Assembly: GCA_030686995.1 (NCBI GenBank)
Contig: CM060697.1
Location: 105,213,272-105,277,271 of the forward strand
Reading direction: 5' to 3'
DNA from: Artemisia argyi
Lineage: Eukaryota > Streptophyta > Magnoliopsida > Asterales > Asteraceae
Length of the DNA stretch: 64,000 nucleotides
A model generated the notes under the pieces. The model worked only from the letters and a program-made list of their open reading frames with translations. It was not told the origin of the DNA and did not search any database. Within the stretch, counting starts at the first letter, position 1, and every line of letters starts with the position of its first letter. The position numbers and the translations under genes are program-made. Below, one piece after another: positions 1-11,084 of this stretch.

Positions 1-1128
1 GACGACGTCAAGAAGAAAATCTTGACGGCGTCAAGAGTAATTTTCATGACGACCCAGTACAGAAATGAAGGCGTCACAAGGTAGAGCGTCAAGAGTAAAA
101 TACGTGACGGCCTGGAAAAAGTTATAACGTGACGGCATCAGAAGTAGATCAAGGCAGTCCGAGAATTCTTTTGGCGGCGAGATGACGGCGTCACCAATTT
201 GGTCTTGACGCCGTCAGCCTCAATTTCCTATATATAGTTTTCTAATTTTCATTCATAAAGAAAGAGAGAAGTTTTGGAGAAACCCTAAGGCCGAACTTAG
301 TACGAATTTTACAGGTTTTTCAAGGGTTCTCAACCCTTGAACCCTTTCATGTGTAATTGAGATAAGTATTCTTTTATTTCAATCAATATGTCTATGTGTT
401 GGTTGTCTATATCTTGTTCTTGTCTTAATTCCATCATGCTAGGCTAGATCTATCTTGTGTTTGCTTAGATCTAATGAAACCTAGATGTTAATTATGTGTT
501 GATTACTTGTTTATGGTTGTATTGGATGAATGATTTCGATGTTAGGCTTAAGAAAACTGGCAGATCTCCAAATGGTAACATGCTTGAACGTCTTAGAAAA
601 CATGAACTGACGTGCACTAGGTTTTATTGGTTGTATTTAATGCATGCGTAAATTCTAATGATCCCATGTTATGAGCTTCTTAGCCGGCTTGACATAGGAA
701 TGAAGTAGGCACTCATAGGATTGGGGAATTAAGTGTGCCACCCCATGAATGGTATTAAGGAATACAATCCGTCATCCACGCAACTATAACAAGTAATTAA
801 CGTGTAAAGGATATCTAAGGAGTAGTGAAATCTAAGTAAACACAATTTCTCCATTTATTGCTCACAACCTTAGTTTAATTTAGTTTATTTTCATTTCTAG
901 TATTTTATTTTGATTGCATCTTTAGTATTGGGTTAGTTGACTAGCAACTAATTCCGCCCAAATCCTTAAAACCCGAGATTTTTACTTGCTTTCTAAAAAA
1001 TATAAAAATACAAAAAGAATCTTCCATCATCTTTAGAACTAGTAATTAGGTTTTCTAATCCTAGCGACACTATTCCTAGCTGAACGATCAATCCCCCGGT
1101 AGTTGTCACTATACTATACTACAACGAT
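1..1128 (+). mobile_element. Right part of a Gypsy-type LTR (truncated by window edge)
   Basis: The first 220 bases carry many copies of a GACG(G/A)CGTCA-like word in both orientations. They are followed by a TATA-like stretch (CCTATATATAG, about 228-238) and an AT-rich leader, which is the layout of an LTR promoter. The right end (about 1040-1135) has the wording 'CGACAC...ACGATCA...GGTACACTGCC', which I associate with the 3' end of long Tat/Athila-like LTRs in composites. No protein domain is visible. The class is inferred from layout only, and the left boundary lies outside the window. It abuts the Copia remnant, so one element has probably truncated the other. Confidence 0.45.
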
Positions 1129-1129
1129 C

Positions 1130-3351
1130 AGGTACACTGCCTGGTGGGGGTTGTAAGCTTCTCAAGATCCCTTGAGAGGTAAAGCCTGGTGCGATTCCCA
1201 CGTATCAGTAATCCACGATCAAACCTATCTAATATTCCCACATCCGTAGATGCTATGTCAGGTCTCGTGCAGACCACTTGATACTTATGGCTTCCAACTG
1301 CATATATACATGACCCATTACTCTTCTTTTCTTCATCACGATTCCCTGATAGACCATCCTCTAACGACAGCGTAGAGTGTCCCCCCAACAATATCCGAAC
1401 CGACATCCCGTTGGAAAACCTGAATCGTGACACCCTCAGAGTATTACCACTCTGAGTCCTGAAGATTTTCATACCAAGTATAATTTCCTTTGCTTGATCT
1501 AGCAAACCCTTGATAACCCAGATCTCAGCCTTGCTTTCACAAGTAAACCCCATATAATCTATATAGAGGAATAGATATATGAACATACCTGGTGCATACT
1601 TCCAGTAATATATTTTACTGTCGTCACTGCTTCGCCTGAAACCATTGCAGAGCAAACATATAATAGGTCGAGTATCCATATCATCTTTCATTACAGCCAT
1701 CCACTTGGAAATTACCTCACAAGCAACTGTATCCCTGAAAGTCAATGAATCATGTGTATATTCTTCTACCACTACAACAACTCCTAAAACAGCCATATTA
1801 CTGTCACCTCTATACCTTTCAGCAGCATTACCCTTTGCACCTTCTTGACCAGGTACTCTGGTTTTCATAATGTCTGCCCCGATCTTTGCACCAAGGTGTA
1901 CCTTTTCCTGCTCATTTTCCAAGCAGTCCGTGTTTGTCTTCCCTTCAAGTTGTTTAACCTCCAACTTTCTTTGAGCTACTACAGCATGATCGTTACTCTC
2001 CTGAATTACCTCAGCTTCACGATTTCCTTGAGCTCCCTGCAGTTCCACCTCAAACCAAACACGCTTTTGAACATGTACTCCATGGACCCTTGTTTTAACA
2101 ACAAGACCAAGTTGCTTGAACCCAACTTGTTTTGAACCTCCATGTTTTTGTACAATATTCCCACCGAGCTTTTCGATGTTTAACCTAGTATTCATACTAG
2201 CCATTCTTCCTTAACATTGTTAAAAACCTTGTCAAGTTGCTTTTTAACCAACTTTACCAACAAGACTCACAAGCCGTGTGTTAAACCCGCCTTTTTTGTA
2301 ATTATTGATCTACTAACCTTTAGAGAAACCCTAAAGCTTCGATCTTTCCACCTCAAGTCTACAACCTTGATATACCTTGTACTTCAAGTAATTACTTTTC
2401 TTGAATCCCAAGACAAAGCTAAACCTTACTTGTCTTCCAAGAACCACCAAGACTTGAATTCCAAGAAACCGAAAAACTTGAAATTGAAACTTCTTGCAAA
2501 ACCTTGTCACCTTTGAAGCTCAAAACCGAAACTTCAAGAACCTTGTGACAAAAGAAATCGATTTCCTATAACCCTAGGATAATCGATCCACCTCCTTGCA
2601 AGACAACTTCAATAACCTTGTTGCCCAAGTAATCTTGACTCAAAAACCTAGAAACCTTGAACCGTGTAATCCACACAACTATAGCCAAACAATAACCGAA
2701 AACGACAAATAACACAACAACCAAACCAGAAAATTCGACAACCTATATCTCTTTCCTGGAAGCTCCGATGCAAGATCCCTCCGGTGAGATCCTAGATCTA
2801 TGTGTCTTCAACCTACGGTTCGAATTTCGTAGAAATTCAACGGTTAACGAACCCGCAGAGCCAATTTTTCCACGACTGCGCAGTAATCGACGAACCAAAC
2901 CTGGTTCACTCGTTTCTTTTGTTTCGGCTCTATCCACGTTGTGTGATTCGTTCTCCTCGAACCAGGCTCCGATACCAATTGTTGAGAGAAATCCAACGAA
3001 CCGATTTCTAGAGCGGAACCACGAATCAAGAACTACTCCAACAAGACCTCGACAAAGGGTTATGATCCCTTAATGCCGAGTGGCACCAACACACACGAGA
3101 TATTTTACACTCAAACGTTTATTAAACGTGAGCAAGAAAAGAAGGTACAAATAAAACATCACCCCCTCATCCCTATTTACAGAGAATGAGGGGGAAAAAC
3201 CTAATCCTTAGTGAACAAGGATTCTACAATTGAGGAGGTTAGGAACTTTCCTAATACATAACTAACCTCCTTAAGTTTGAGCTAAACTACAACTAGCCCC
3301 TAAACTTATATCCTAATTATATCCTAACTATTACACACTAATATTCTAACG
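1130..3351 (-). mobile_element. Degenerate Ty1/Copia-like retrotransposon with 5' LTR, 3' end missing
   Basis: Read on the minus strand, a 372-bp LTR (3351-2980) starts as (T/C)GTTAGAATATTAG and ends TCTCTCAACA. It is followed at 2977-2965 by TGGTATCGGAGCC, one mismatch from the plant initiator-Met tRNA primer site TGGTATCAGAGC. A 358-codon open frame (2204-1128) then joins a gag-like N-terminus (MASMNTRLNIEKLGG) to a Copia reverse-transcriptase tail (GMKIFRTQSG ... HKYQVVCTRPDIASTDVG). Catalytic RT motifs, integrase and protease are absent, so the frame is an internally deleted remnant and not a host gene. No 3' LTR is seen. The sequence resembles repeats I recall from Helianthus and relatives. 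Confidence 0.75.
2980..3351 (-). repeat. 5' LTR of the Copia-like remnant
   Basis: This is a 372-bp LTR in minus orientation. The inner end is TGTTGAGAG on the plus strand, right next to the tRNA-Met primer site. The outer end is TATTCTAACG, where CA is expected, so the terminal base appears mutated. A matching second LTR is not found in the window. Confidence 0.65.
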
Positions 3352-3417
3352 GTATGAATTTTGAAGCCCATGTTCACCCCTATCTCCAGAATTTCCTTTG
3401 GGTCCAAAGGCAAATAG

Positions 3418-3553
3418 CTATATTTATAAATGAACAGAATAATCCATTGTATAAAATGAATTTCTTTTTCATTTTCAAATCTTTTAAATATATAAAATGA
3501 ATTGATTTTAACATAAGATTTATAAATGAACAGAATAATCCATTGTATATACA
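3418..3553 (+). repeat. About 95-bp duplicated block containing a splice acceptor
   Basis: The phrase TTTATAAATGAACAGAATAA and the next bases (CCATTGTATA) occur twice, near 3423-3453 and 3519-3549. The second copy provides the acceptor and first codons (Asn-Asn-Pro-Leu-Tyr) of TRAPPC2L exon 2. The first copy diverges just after that point and cannot be spliced into the reading frame. Confidence 0.8.
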
Positions 3554-6500
3554 AAGTTTTACAGAAGGAGATGATGCATTGAAGCTTCATCATATTGTCC
3601 ACTGTTCTCTTGATGTTGTTGATGAAAGAGGTACTTTTTATATTAAAATGTTTAAAAGATGTTAAATTTTGGATTTTTACCATGTTTTCTAAATTGGGTT
3701 TTTTTATATTTAGGATTTGATAATGCTAATGTTAAAAATGTCTAACCTTTTGGGGATCGAGAAATGTTATCGAAAATGTGAAATTTTGGATTTTTATGTA
3801 AATTGGGTCTTTTTCTTTTAAGGATTTGATAATGTAAATGTTATAGATTTTTAAGATTGTTTCTAGTTGTAGGGATGGCGATGGGTTGGGTTGGGCTCGG
3901 GGAGGGTTTTAGTATATCCATACCTGTAGCAATTCCGATGGGTGCCCGTTTAGTATTACCCGTCGTTTTTTGGGTTTTTAGCGGTATTGGTATGTTCGTT
4001 TAAGATGTTACCTGAATGGGTTTTTTTAAGATTTGATTTGATAATGTTAATGTTAAGGATACAAAACTGTTTTCAGATGATATTGATGTTGGGGTTTGTG
4101 AATATTTAGAAAAAAGGTAACATTTTTTGGTATATTAGGAATTTGAGTTAAAATGAAACAGTGGTATGCCATTTCAAGTGTTGGAAGATCTGATTTTGTG
4201 TTAAGTTTGGCTTTTGGTCCATTTTTAATCGAAAATGTATTAAATAGTTATCGAAAATGTGTTGTTATTGTAGAAGGATTAGTGGAAATAGTTAATTTGG
4301 TCATTGTTCTATTTCAAATAAGGGGTTGTCTTTTGATACTTTAGCAAAAATGTCTAACCTTTTGGGGATCGAGAAATGTTATCGAAAATGTTTAAAAGAT
4401 GTGAAATTTTGGATTTTTATGTAAATTGGGTCTTTTTCTTTTAAGGATTTGATAATGTAAATGTTATAGATTTTTAAGATTGTTTCTAGTTGTAGGGATG
4501 GCGATGGGTTGGGTTGGGTTCGGGGAGGGTTTTAGTATATCCATACCTGTAGCAATTCCGATGGGTTCCCGTTTAGTATTACCCGTTGTTTTTTTGGTTT
4601 TTAGCTGTATTGGTATGTTCAATGGGTTTTTTTTTTTTTTTTTAAGATTTGATTTGATAATGTTAATGTTAAGGATACAAAACTGTTTTCAGATGATATT
4701 GATGTTGGGGTTTGTGAATATTTAGAAAAAAGGTAACATTTTTTGGTATATTAGGAATTTGAGTTAAAATGAAACAATCGTGGTCAGAAAGATAGTTTTA
4801 TCTTTTATGGGCTTATGTATGATTGTATGGTATAATTAGAGATGACTGACAACGTTGCTTATCTAGTTGCTGTTGATGCTTTGTAAATGTTGACTAGTTG
4901 CTCTTTGCATCACCATACAACCGAGTGTCGTGTCATTTTATCTTGATGCCAAAATGATCATGTGATGTATTGCCCTATTGCTATCAACATGATCTGCAAG
5001 GGGATGTTTTGGCTTTTTTATGGAATCAATGTTATCTATAAAATTTGAGATACAGAACACCGAAATAAAAACAACGAATGCCTCAAATGTATTAAGATAT
5101 ATGAATAAGCTCGAAATGCGGAACTATAGGTTTTACAGAACAAGGCCACATCTTAATAGAATACTATGTTTCAAAACTGTAAGTTGAAAAGCAGACAACA
5201 AATACTATGCAAAAGTATTGAGGAAAAAAAAAAAAAAAAGTACCGTCGCATGATGCTTTTTAAAGTATGCATTGTCATTTGTAACTTATAAACAAGATGA
5301 GCAACGCCTTGGTTCAGCACTGAGTCATTTGTTTAAGCTATTACCTTAACCTTCTTAGTAATAGAGATTGTGTTAGAACCTTTGTAAGAGTCTTCCATCT
5401 ATCTTGATTCCTAATTCTTTTGCGTTCGGAATATCATTTTTTTATTCTCATGACACCAGAGTATATCATTGGCTGTCCTCTCATTTTTGTCTTTTGCTAA
5501 TCGCTATAATGTCTTGTCTAGCTTCTTCTTAAGTTTTGACTGTTTGCCATTCTGATTGATTTGCCTACATTGTGCTGTTACAATTTTTATTACAGTTGAT
5601 TGGTTACAGTATTTTTCATACCCTCTAAGATGCATCCTTTTGCTATATTCAAGACTCTCATATTAGGATTCCTCGGGACAGTTATCTTTTAGTAACTCGT
5701 TGCCTGCCCAAGAGATCTGTCGACTGCTGTAGGGATGGTTCTGGAGTTCCTTTAGATGTTTCAAAATGTGTGAACCTTTATTCTTTGTTCGTACAGTTTG
5801 TCAGTTATATACTCGTTAAATCAAGGTATTTGACTTTGAAAATCACATGTGATTCTATCAGGTTAATATGTGACTCCCTTTTCTCCATAATTTATGTCAT
5901 TCTGTGCTATTTGGATATTCTTTAGAATACTTTAGGATCCGTGGTCAAATGTTAATGAAATTCTCCTGAATCTTTTGCAGTGAACAACCCAAAGAAGTCT
6001 GGACCAATGCTTAATGAGACATTTCTTGGCCTTCTATATCCAACCGAAAATTACAAAGTGTGAGGATATTTCAGATTTATATTGTTCTAAGGAATTCAAT
6101 CTAAGAATATCTGAGCTCCCTTACTTCTTTTTGGTCACTTTGCTCATGTACAAATGATCACACTCTTCATGAGCTACATGTAGATGTAGTTAACTCAGAT
6201 TGCATGTTGTTGCAGGTATGGTTATCTAACTAACACAAAGGTAAAGTTTATACTAGTCACGACAGACCTTGACGTCCGTGATGCTGATGTAAGAAATGTG
6301 AGTACACATTCAACTCAGGAACTTTCTATCTGTTGTTCTTATGAGCATGCTGACTTATATTTCACATCAACTAGTAATGGTCTAAAATTCTCTTTTGCTC
6401 TTGGGTAGGGGGGATTTATTACCTAGACAGCGTTGCACTAGTATATCTTTATATTTAAATGGCAAGTGAACACATAGGCACATGTCTCCAAAGTTATATT

Positions 6501-7506
6501 GGCAATTTTGGCTAGCAGTACAGGTCATCGGGGTTGTTCCTTGCGGGTCGTTTCCTCTAAAAATTGCCTAATTGCCTTTTGGATCTAATACTGAAAACGT
6601 AAATATTTTACAAAATTGTAATAAATGAATAGATAGTTATTTTGGAAATTGCGTTAATTCATTGGGTAAAAAGGTCAAAAGAAATTATTTAAAAAGCAGC
6701 GGGTCAATCCAATTGACCCTTTTTTAAAAGAGCTTGTTTTTTTCCCGGAACCGGTTTTAATCACGCAACCAACCCATATATTTCCACCTCTGTTCCAAAA
6801 AGAATCGACTTTACAATTTAAATATCTTAGAGCTCAATTTGTATCGTTGAGCCAAAGCCACTTGCCTAACAAGTGTTTAACACGATGACCATTATGATTG
6901 CTTTAACTTTTGACCAGCTTGGGACAAAAAGGATGTTTACTGAAATTATGATGGTTAAAATTACATATTTGGTTGTATAAAAGTGATAAAAATTTACAGC
7001 AAATCTAATTTCTTATACGTAAAAATAGGAAAATATACTTTGTGCAACTATTACAGCGACATGAAGTTTCATTACCGTTCTCACTTTTTATCCACAATAG
7101 AACCACACATACTATTTAGAAAAGCATCAATCAGGTGTTGTTTCCCAGTTATTACTTTTATTTGGGACGATATACTTTATACAGGTGTAGACTCTAGAGT
7201 GTCGGCAGAACCAGTTGAAATTGCTATGATTGCAAAATCATTCCAGCATTTCATGACAACTTATACAAAAATGATCTAAATGATAAATTGTACCAGTTAC
7301 TCTTTTTCCGGCCATTTATGCTAGATTCGATGGGCTGATATTTTTGTGTTGTGGGATGCAAACAGTTTTTCAGGAGGTTCCATTCTGCATATCTAGACGC
7401 TGTCTCGAACCCATTTCATGTACCTGGTAAAAAGATAACCTCCAAGACATTTGCTGAGAGGGTCAGTACTATTGTTAAGTCGGTTAGCTTCCATACAACT
7501 GGATGA
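3534..7506 (+). CDS. TRAPPC2L: TRAPPC2L, TRAPP complex subunit 2-like (exon 1 not in window)
   Basis: Sedlin/Trs20-like core subunit of TRAPP, the Rab-GEF tethering complex at ER-Golgi and Golgi membranes. Visible coding exons are 3534-3630, 5981-6059, 6216-6297 and 7366-7506, with the TGA at 7504-7506. All have AG/GT borders and join in frame. The product starts NNPLYIQSFTEGDDALKLHH, passes through VNNPKKSGPMLNETFLGLLY, YGYLTNTKVKFILVTTDLDV and FFRRFHSAYLDAVSNPFHVP, and ends IVKSVSFHTTG. This is the longin-fold family order without gaps. The family protein begins about 11 residues earlier (MIVCVAVVGHQ-like), and that short first exon is not found in 1-3533. It is either far upstream, behind the LTR elements that would then sit in intron 1, or lost. 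Intron 2 holds a 612-bp duplication. Family identity is secure; whether the gene is functional is not. Confidence 0.92.
3738..4777 (+). repeat. 612-616 bp tandem duplication in TRAPPC2L intron
   Basis: The block from about 3738 (ATGTCTAACCTTTTGGGG) to 4160 (AAAATGAAACA) recurs at 4350-4776. The offset is 612 at the left end and 616 at the right, so the copies have only small indels, including a longer T tract at 4629-4643. Each copy contains a GC-richer word (GATGGCGATGGGTTGGGTTG). Bases 4161-4350 are present once, so the duplicated unit is about 425 bp plus a spacer. A diverged shorter relative lies just left (about 3650-3735). Confidence 0.9.
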
Positions 7507-8125
7507 AAGGCTTCATCTTTACAAAATTTGAACGTGTTCTGTTTCAAGATCATTGTATATCTATACGCATCAAGTATGGCTTCAATTGTTCTTGTGCTGG
7601 TTAATGTAGCTTGACTTTTGAGTTTTGAATTTTCTTTAGAATTTTATATGTGTATTGGTTCTCTATATAAGATGATATATGCTTTTCCTGTTCTTTATTG
7701 AAGCTTAATTCCAGCTCCTAACTGAAACTCGCAGTGTCTTGTTTCATTATACTAAAATCGACATCTGGTAATGTCTGTGTTCCACGAAATCTAAATTATT
7801 TCCTTCTCGAGTACTTAACGAGATTATTACGATATCGACTAGTCAACTACTCATAAGTCATACCTTAGGATGTAAATCACATGGAAGTTTTCAACTGATT
7901 TCAGGTAAATTCGAACCATTTTGCAGCTTATTTTAGGCATACCAAAATCAAACCATTTAGAATACATAATGTACCAGTTTGACCCGTCACTTCGAAGTTC
8001 TGGGTTTCAATTGAATAAGAATATTCGACCATAAGAAAGCATGCACCATAGTTTATAGAAGCTTAATGAACACAAATTTTGTTGCATCCCAAAAGAAATA
8101 AACAATTAACGAGTTCATTCAGATT
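7507..8125. other. Intergenic, no gene seen
   Basis: This AT-rich stretch between the TRAPPC2L stop codon and the downstream minus-strand reading frame should include the TRAPPC2L 3'UTR. I see no repeat structure or further exon. Confidence 0.5.
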
Positions 8126-8522
8126 TTAGTAATCATTGGCACCGCAGTTGCTATATTGTTTTTGGAAATCTGCAACTGCATTAGCAACATCACGTTTCTC
8201 GTCAAGATTCAGTTCTGAAGCCTTCATTATGTATGGTTTTGTTCTCTCCTTCATGACTCCATCACTGGAAGATGTTCGCTTAGTAACGTTGTTGGTTTTA
8301 CATATTTCTGCAATTAGAATTAGAATCAACAAGACAAATTAGGGGAATTTCAATCGCATAAGACAATTCCTCATATTACAGAGATAAGAATATGCGAATA
8401 AAAGTGAACAGGACCGTAAGCATTGTTTAATATCAGAATGAACCACCTTTTTCACCAACGTATTTGACTTTTGTAAAAGAGTTATAGCGTGATTTCCCTT
8501 TTGGCACATGAAAATTCCAACG
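8126..8522 (-). CDS. Unidentified protein, 3' end of a gene (two exons visible)
   Basis: Two minus-strand exons join in frame. The first is 8522-8447 (after TCTAAG, before GTGGTTC). The last is 8307-8126 (after TTCTAATTGCAG, ending TAA). Joined, they read RWNFHVPKGKSRYNSFTKVK, then YVGEKEICKTNN, and finish FQKQYSNCGANDY. The product is lysine-rich and hydrophilic, with no motif I recognise. The open frame across both exons and the consistent splice phase (one base carried over) support real coding sequence. Upstream exons were not found convincingly between 8523 and 9600; a SINE and a U6 fragment lie there. It could be a truncated gene or the tail of a gene with more exons. The name is left open. 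Confidence 0.4.
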
Positions 8523-8859
8523 CTTAGACAAAGTATATACTAGTTTTACACACACGATTAATGGTATCCAAACATTTTAAACACCCGTAATTGTTACCAG
8601 TTCATGATGAAAAGAGTTGCACACAGCAGGTACATACCGTAAACGTGATGCATTTTACACTCAAATATATGAGAAAAAAGTAAGCAATGGGTTCAAATAC
8701 CATACACGGGATTTAAAAATGATGAAACTGAAGCAGAAGCGAACGTCATAGATCAAGCATAAGTGATTCCGCATTTAATAATTTAGAACTAGTAAGACGT
8801 TCATAGTACTTGTGCGTTTTTTCGGTCACATACTCAAAAAGTAAACTCCCAATACCGTC

Positions 8860-9070
8860 TTCCACGGGTTATGGGTCCCAATACCGTCTTCCACGGTGTA
8901 TGGGGGAGGTTGAGATGTAGACAACCATACCCCTACCTAAGGTAGAGAGGCTGCTTCCGGTTCTACCTAAGGTAGAAAGGACCTCCGGCCTTTTGTAGGG
9001 AGTGAGGATCGAACCCTTGACCTCTAGGTTAAGAGGCAAGGGGTTTTCCAAGTGATCCAACCCTACTTAG
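8860..9070 (-). mobile_element. tRNA-derived SINE
   Basis: On the minus strand the unit begins near 9068 with GGTTGGATCACTTGGAAAAC, an A-box-like start. About 45 bases on it carries GGTTCGATCC, a perfect tRNA-type B box. The body follows (CTCCCTACAAAAGGCCGGAGG), then a short repeat of TACCTTAGGTAG words. It ends in two tandem copies of a 29-bp unit around 8868-8898 that includes AATACCGTCTTCCACGG. The promoter box spacing and lack of tRNA folding fit a plant SINE. The target duplication is not clear. Confidence 0.7.
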
Positions 9071-9596
9071 GTTTATTTATCATATATGCTTAAGCACATA
9101 ATCATATCATGTACATGTACACCATTTTCGTATAATTTCTAAGCAAATCACGTATTACAAATCATCAATAACCGTCGGTGATGATCAACATCGTAGCCGC
9201 CAAATTGTTTCTCTTTCCATCCTCTCATCTCAAATAACCATCAGTAACTTAGTCAGTTCTTAGTGTTACTGAAAATTCACAATGTGCAGCAAATTAGACA
9301 AAAGATAACAAGTACAAGTTATACAATTTAGTCACTATGTATATGGTTGACATTCCACTATAAGCAACAAATTGTCCTACGTGTTACATTAATAGCTTTG
9401 TAAACTACAGCAAACAACAAAAATCATTTGAAGGACCTCTTCTGAGCTTTTGCATCGAGCAGCCCAGCCTTTACTGATGAAGCAAAAAACAACCCAATAG
9501 TCTTAAGTGAACAAATTACACTGACAAACAAAAAATAACCCATGTACCTGACAATTAACCTTAACAGAAAACTGATCGATAGAATGAAATTCCAGG
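9070..9596. other. Intergenic, nothing recognised
   Basis: AT-rich sequence between the SINE and the U6 remnant, without a coherent reading frame or repeat. Confidence 0.4.
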
Positions 9597-9661
9597 AAAA
9601 AAAATTTGGACCATTTCTCGATTTGTGCGTGTCATCCTTGCGCAGGGGCCATGCTAATCTA
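9597..9661 (-). pseudogene. U6 snRNA pseudogene, 5' half and TATA box missing
   Basis: On the minus strand, 9661-9597 matches the conserved U6 3' region: AGATTAGCATGGCCCCTGCG, then CAAGGATGACACGCACAAAT, then CGAGAAATGGTCCAAA and a run of eight T, the Pol III terminator. The first ~43 nt of U6 (5' stem-loop and the upstream part) are absent. About 27-36 bp upstream (9697-9688) lies ATCCCACATCGG, the plant snRNA upstream sequence element, but no TATA box stands between. This looks like an internal deletion joining the USE to mid-U6, so it should be inactive. Confidence 0.85.
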
Positions 9662-9684
9662 AACATCTGATTGTTTCTTTATTG

Positions 9685-9698
9685 GGCCGATGTGGGAT
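9685..9698 (-). promoter_or_regulatory. snRNA upstream sequence element (USE) of the deleted U6
   Basis: The minus strand reads AATCCCACATCGG, matching the plant USE consensus RTCCCACATCG. It lies upstream of the U6 remnant and in the same orientation. The TATA element normally about 25 bp downstream is missing. Confidence 0.7.
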
Positions 9699-9699
9699 T

Positions 9700-10344
9700 G
9701 CAACAAAGGTTTATGATGCATATTAGTTATAGTTTATGTTACAATAGTACTTGTCTATCTTTTTCTTGCAAAAATATACGTCTTATATAATCTCAATCTG
9801 TTAAACAGTGTTTAAGTAAGACAACCTTATGAGCGCCGTACTTGAAGTGTTACTTAACATCTAAATAAAGTTGTTTGATCAAATCCGTTTTGAATTTTGG
9901 GGGTGTTACTTTGTCTTCTTAGTTTTACATCTAGAAGCAGAAGTATATAAACCATTTTCGACAAAACTTATGCCCTACTTGGCTACTTATACAACAAGTT
10001 GGCTTGTATATGCTCTAAATGTGACAGTAATGGCTCATTCGTGTAACAAGTAGGATGTCGAATTGAGATCATATATAAACAACTAACTTTACTAGTGGAA
10101 ATAAGTTGGGTTACGCTCATCCAAAAACACCGTGATAACTTACTTTATATAAGCGTTTTCTTATGACAGACTCTCAAACTATTATTCACCATGTGTATTA
10201 TATGAAATGCTTAATAAACTACGGCAAATACCAAAAATCATTCTGACTTTCTGAGCTTGCGAATCAAACAGCGTAACCTAATTGAACATAACAAGCTAAT
10301 AAACAGGAAACAACCCAAGTATCTGACAACTAACCTTAACAAAA

Positions 10345-10383
<39 letters not shown>

Positions 10384-10824
10384 CAATAAGGTGTGATTTT
10401 GTTCATAAAATTTAGATGTAACTCTAACTGAACCTAAAAAGAAAGAGTTGCCAACCCATTTCTTGTTTAGTGCTATCCCACATTGCTCATAAGTGTAAAC
10501 GAGAAGATGTATTTAAGATGTGAGACTAATAGTTTTACCAAATGTGTGTATGACTAGGGTCTCAAAAAATTTGTCAATTCATTTGAGTCCTAGCTAAACT
10601 ACATATTTTTGTAATTTTTGTTGCTGATTTTGTAACTTTTTCTTATTACTGCGTAGAGTACAAGTAGCAAATTTAGTTATATGCACTCTTGATATTGCTC
10701 TTGTAGCTGCAAAGCAAACTCTTGTAATTGTATGGAAATTGCTGATAACTCAGAGATGCATATCAATTGCTCGATTAAATTTTGAACAAATTTATGTTTC
10801 TTCTATTTCACCTTATTATTTCTC
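9700..10824. other. Intergenic, AT-rich, with an AAT microsatellite
   Basis: No gene is recognised. A run of about 13 AAT units lies at 10346-10383. A USE-like word (ATCCCACATTGC, 10475-10486) and a TATA-like word (TATTTAAG, 10510-10517) occur in snRNA-promoter spacing, but no known snRNA follows. Confidence 0.5.
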
Positions 10825-11084
10825 GACAAAATTACACGGATGGTCCATGTGGTTTACACGGATTGCAAGTTTAGTCCCTAAGTCAAAATAAGTACACCAG
10901 ACATCCCTAATTTTGAAACCTGTCACCCTTTTAGTCCCTAATTTGGATGGACCGTTAGTTTATCCGTTAAGTTATTTGCACCGTTAGTCCTTCATTAATA
11001 TTTTTTGCACCATTAGTCCTCATTTTCTAAAAAAGTCCTTATTTTTTGCACCGTTAGTCGCTCCGTTAATATTTTGCACTGTTG

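Noticed and set aside
1128..2204. 358-codon minus-strand open frame as a host gene
   Set aside because: It joins gag-like and reverse-transcriptase-tail fragments next to an LTR and tRNA primer site, so it belongs to the Copia remnant.
8869..9060. 63-codon frame and a possible tRNA gene at the B-box
   Set aside because: The region is a SINE. The sequence around the boxes does not fold into a cloverleaf and the anticodon arm is missing.
9424..9666. 80-codon minus-strand frame as a protein
   Set aside because: Its N-terminal part is translated U6 snRNA and it has no protein-like features.
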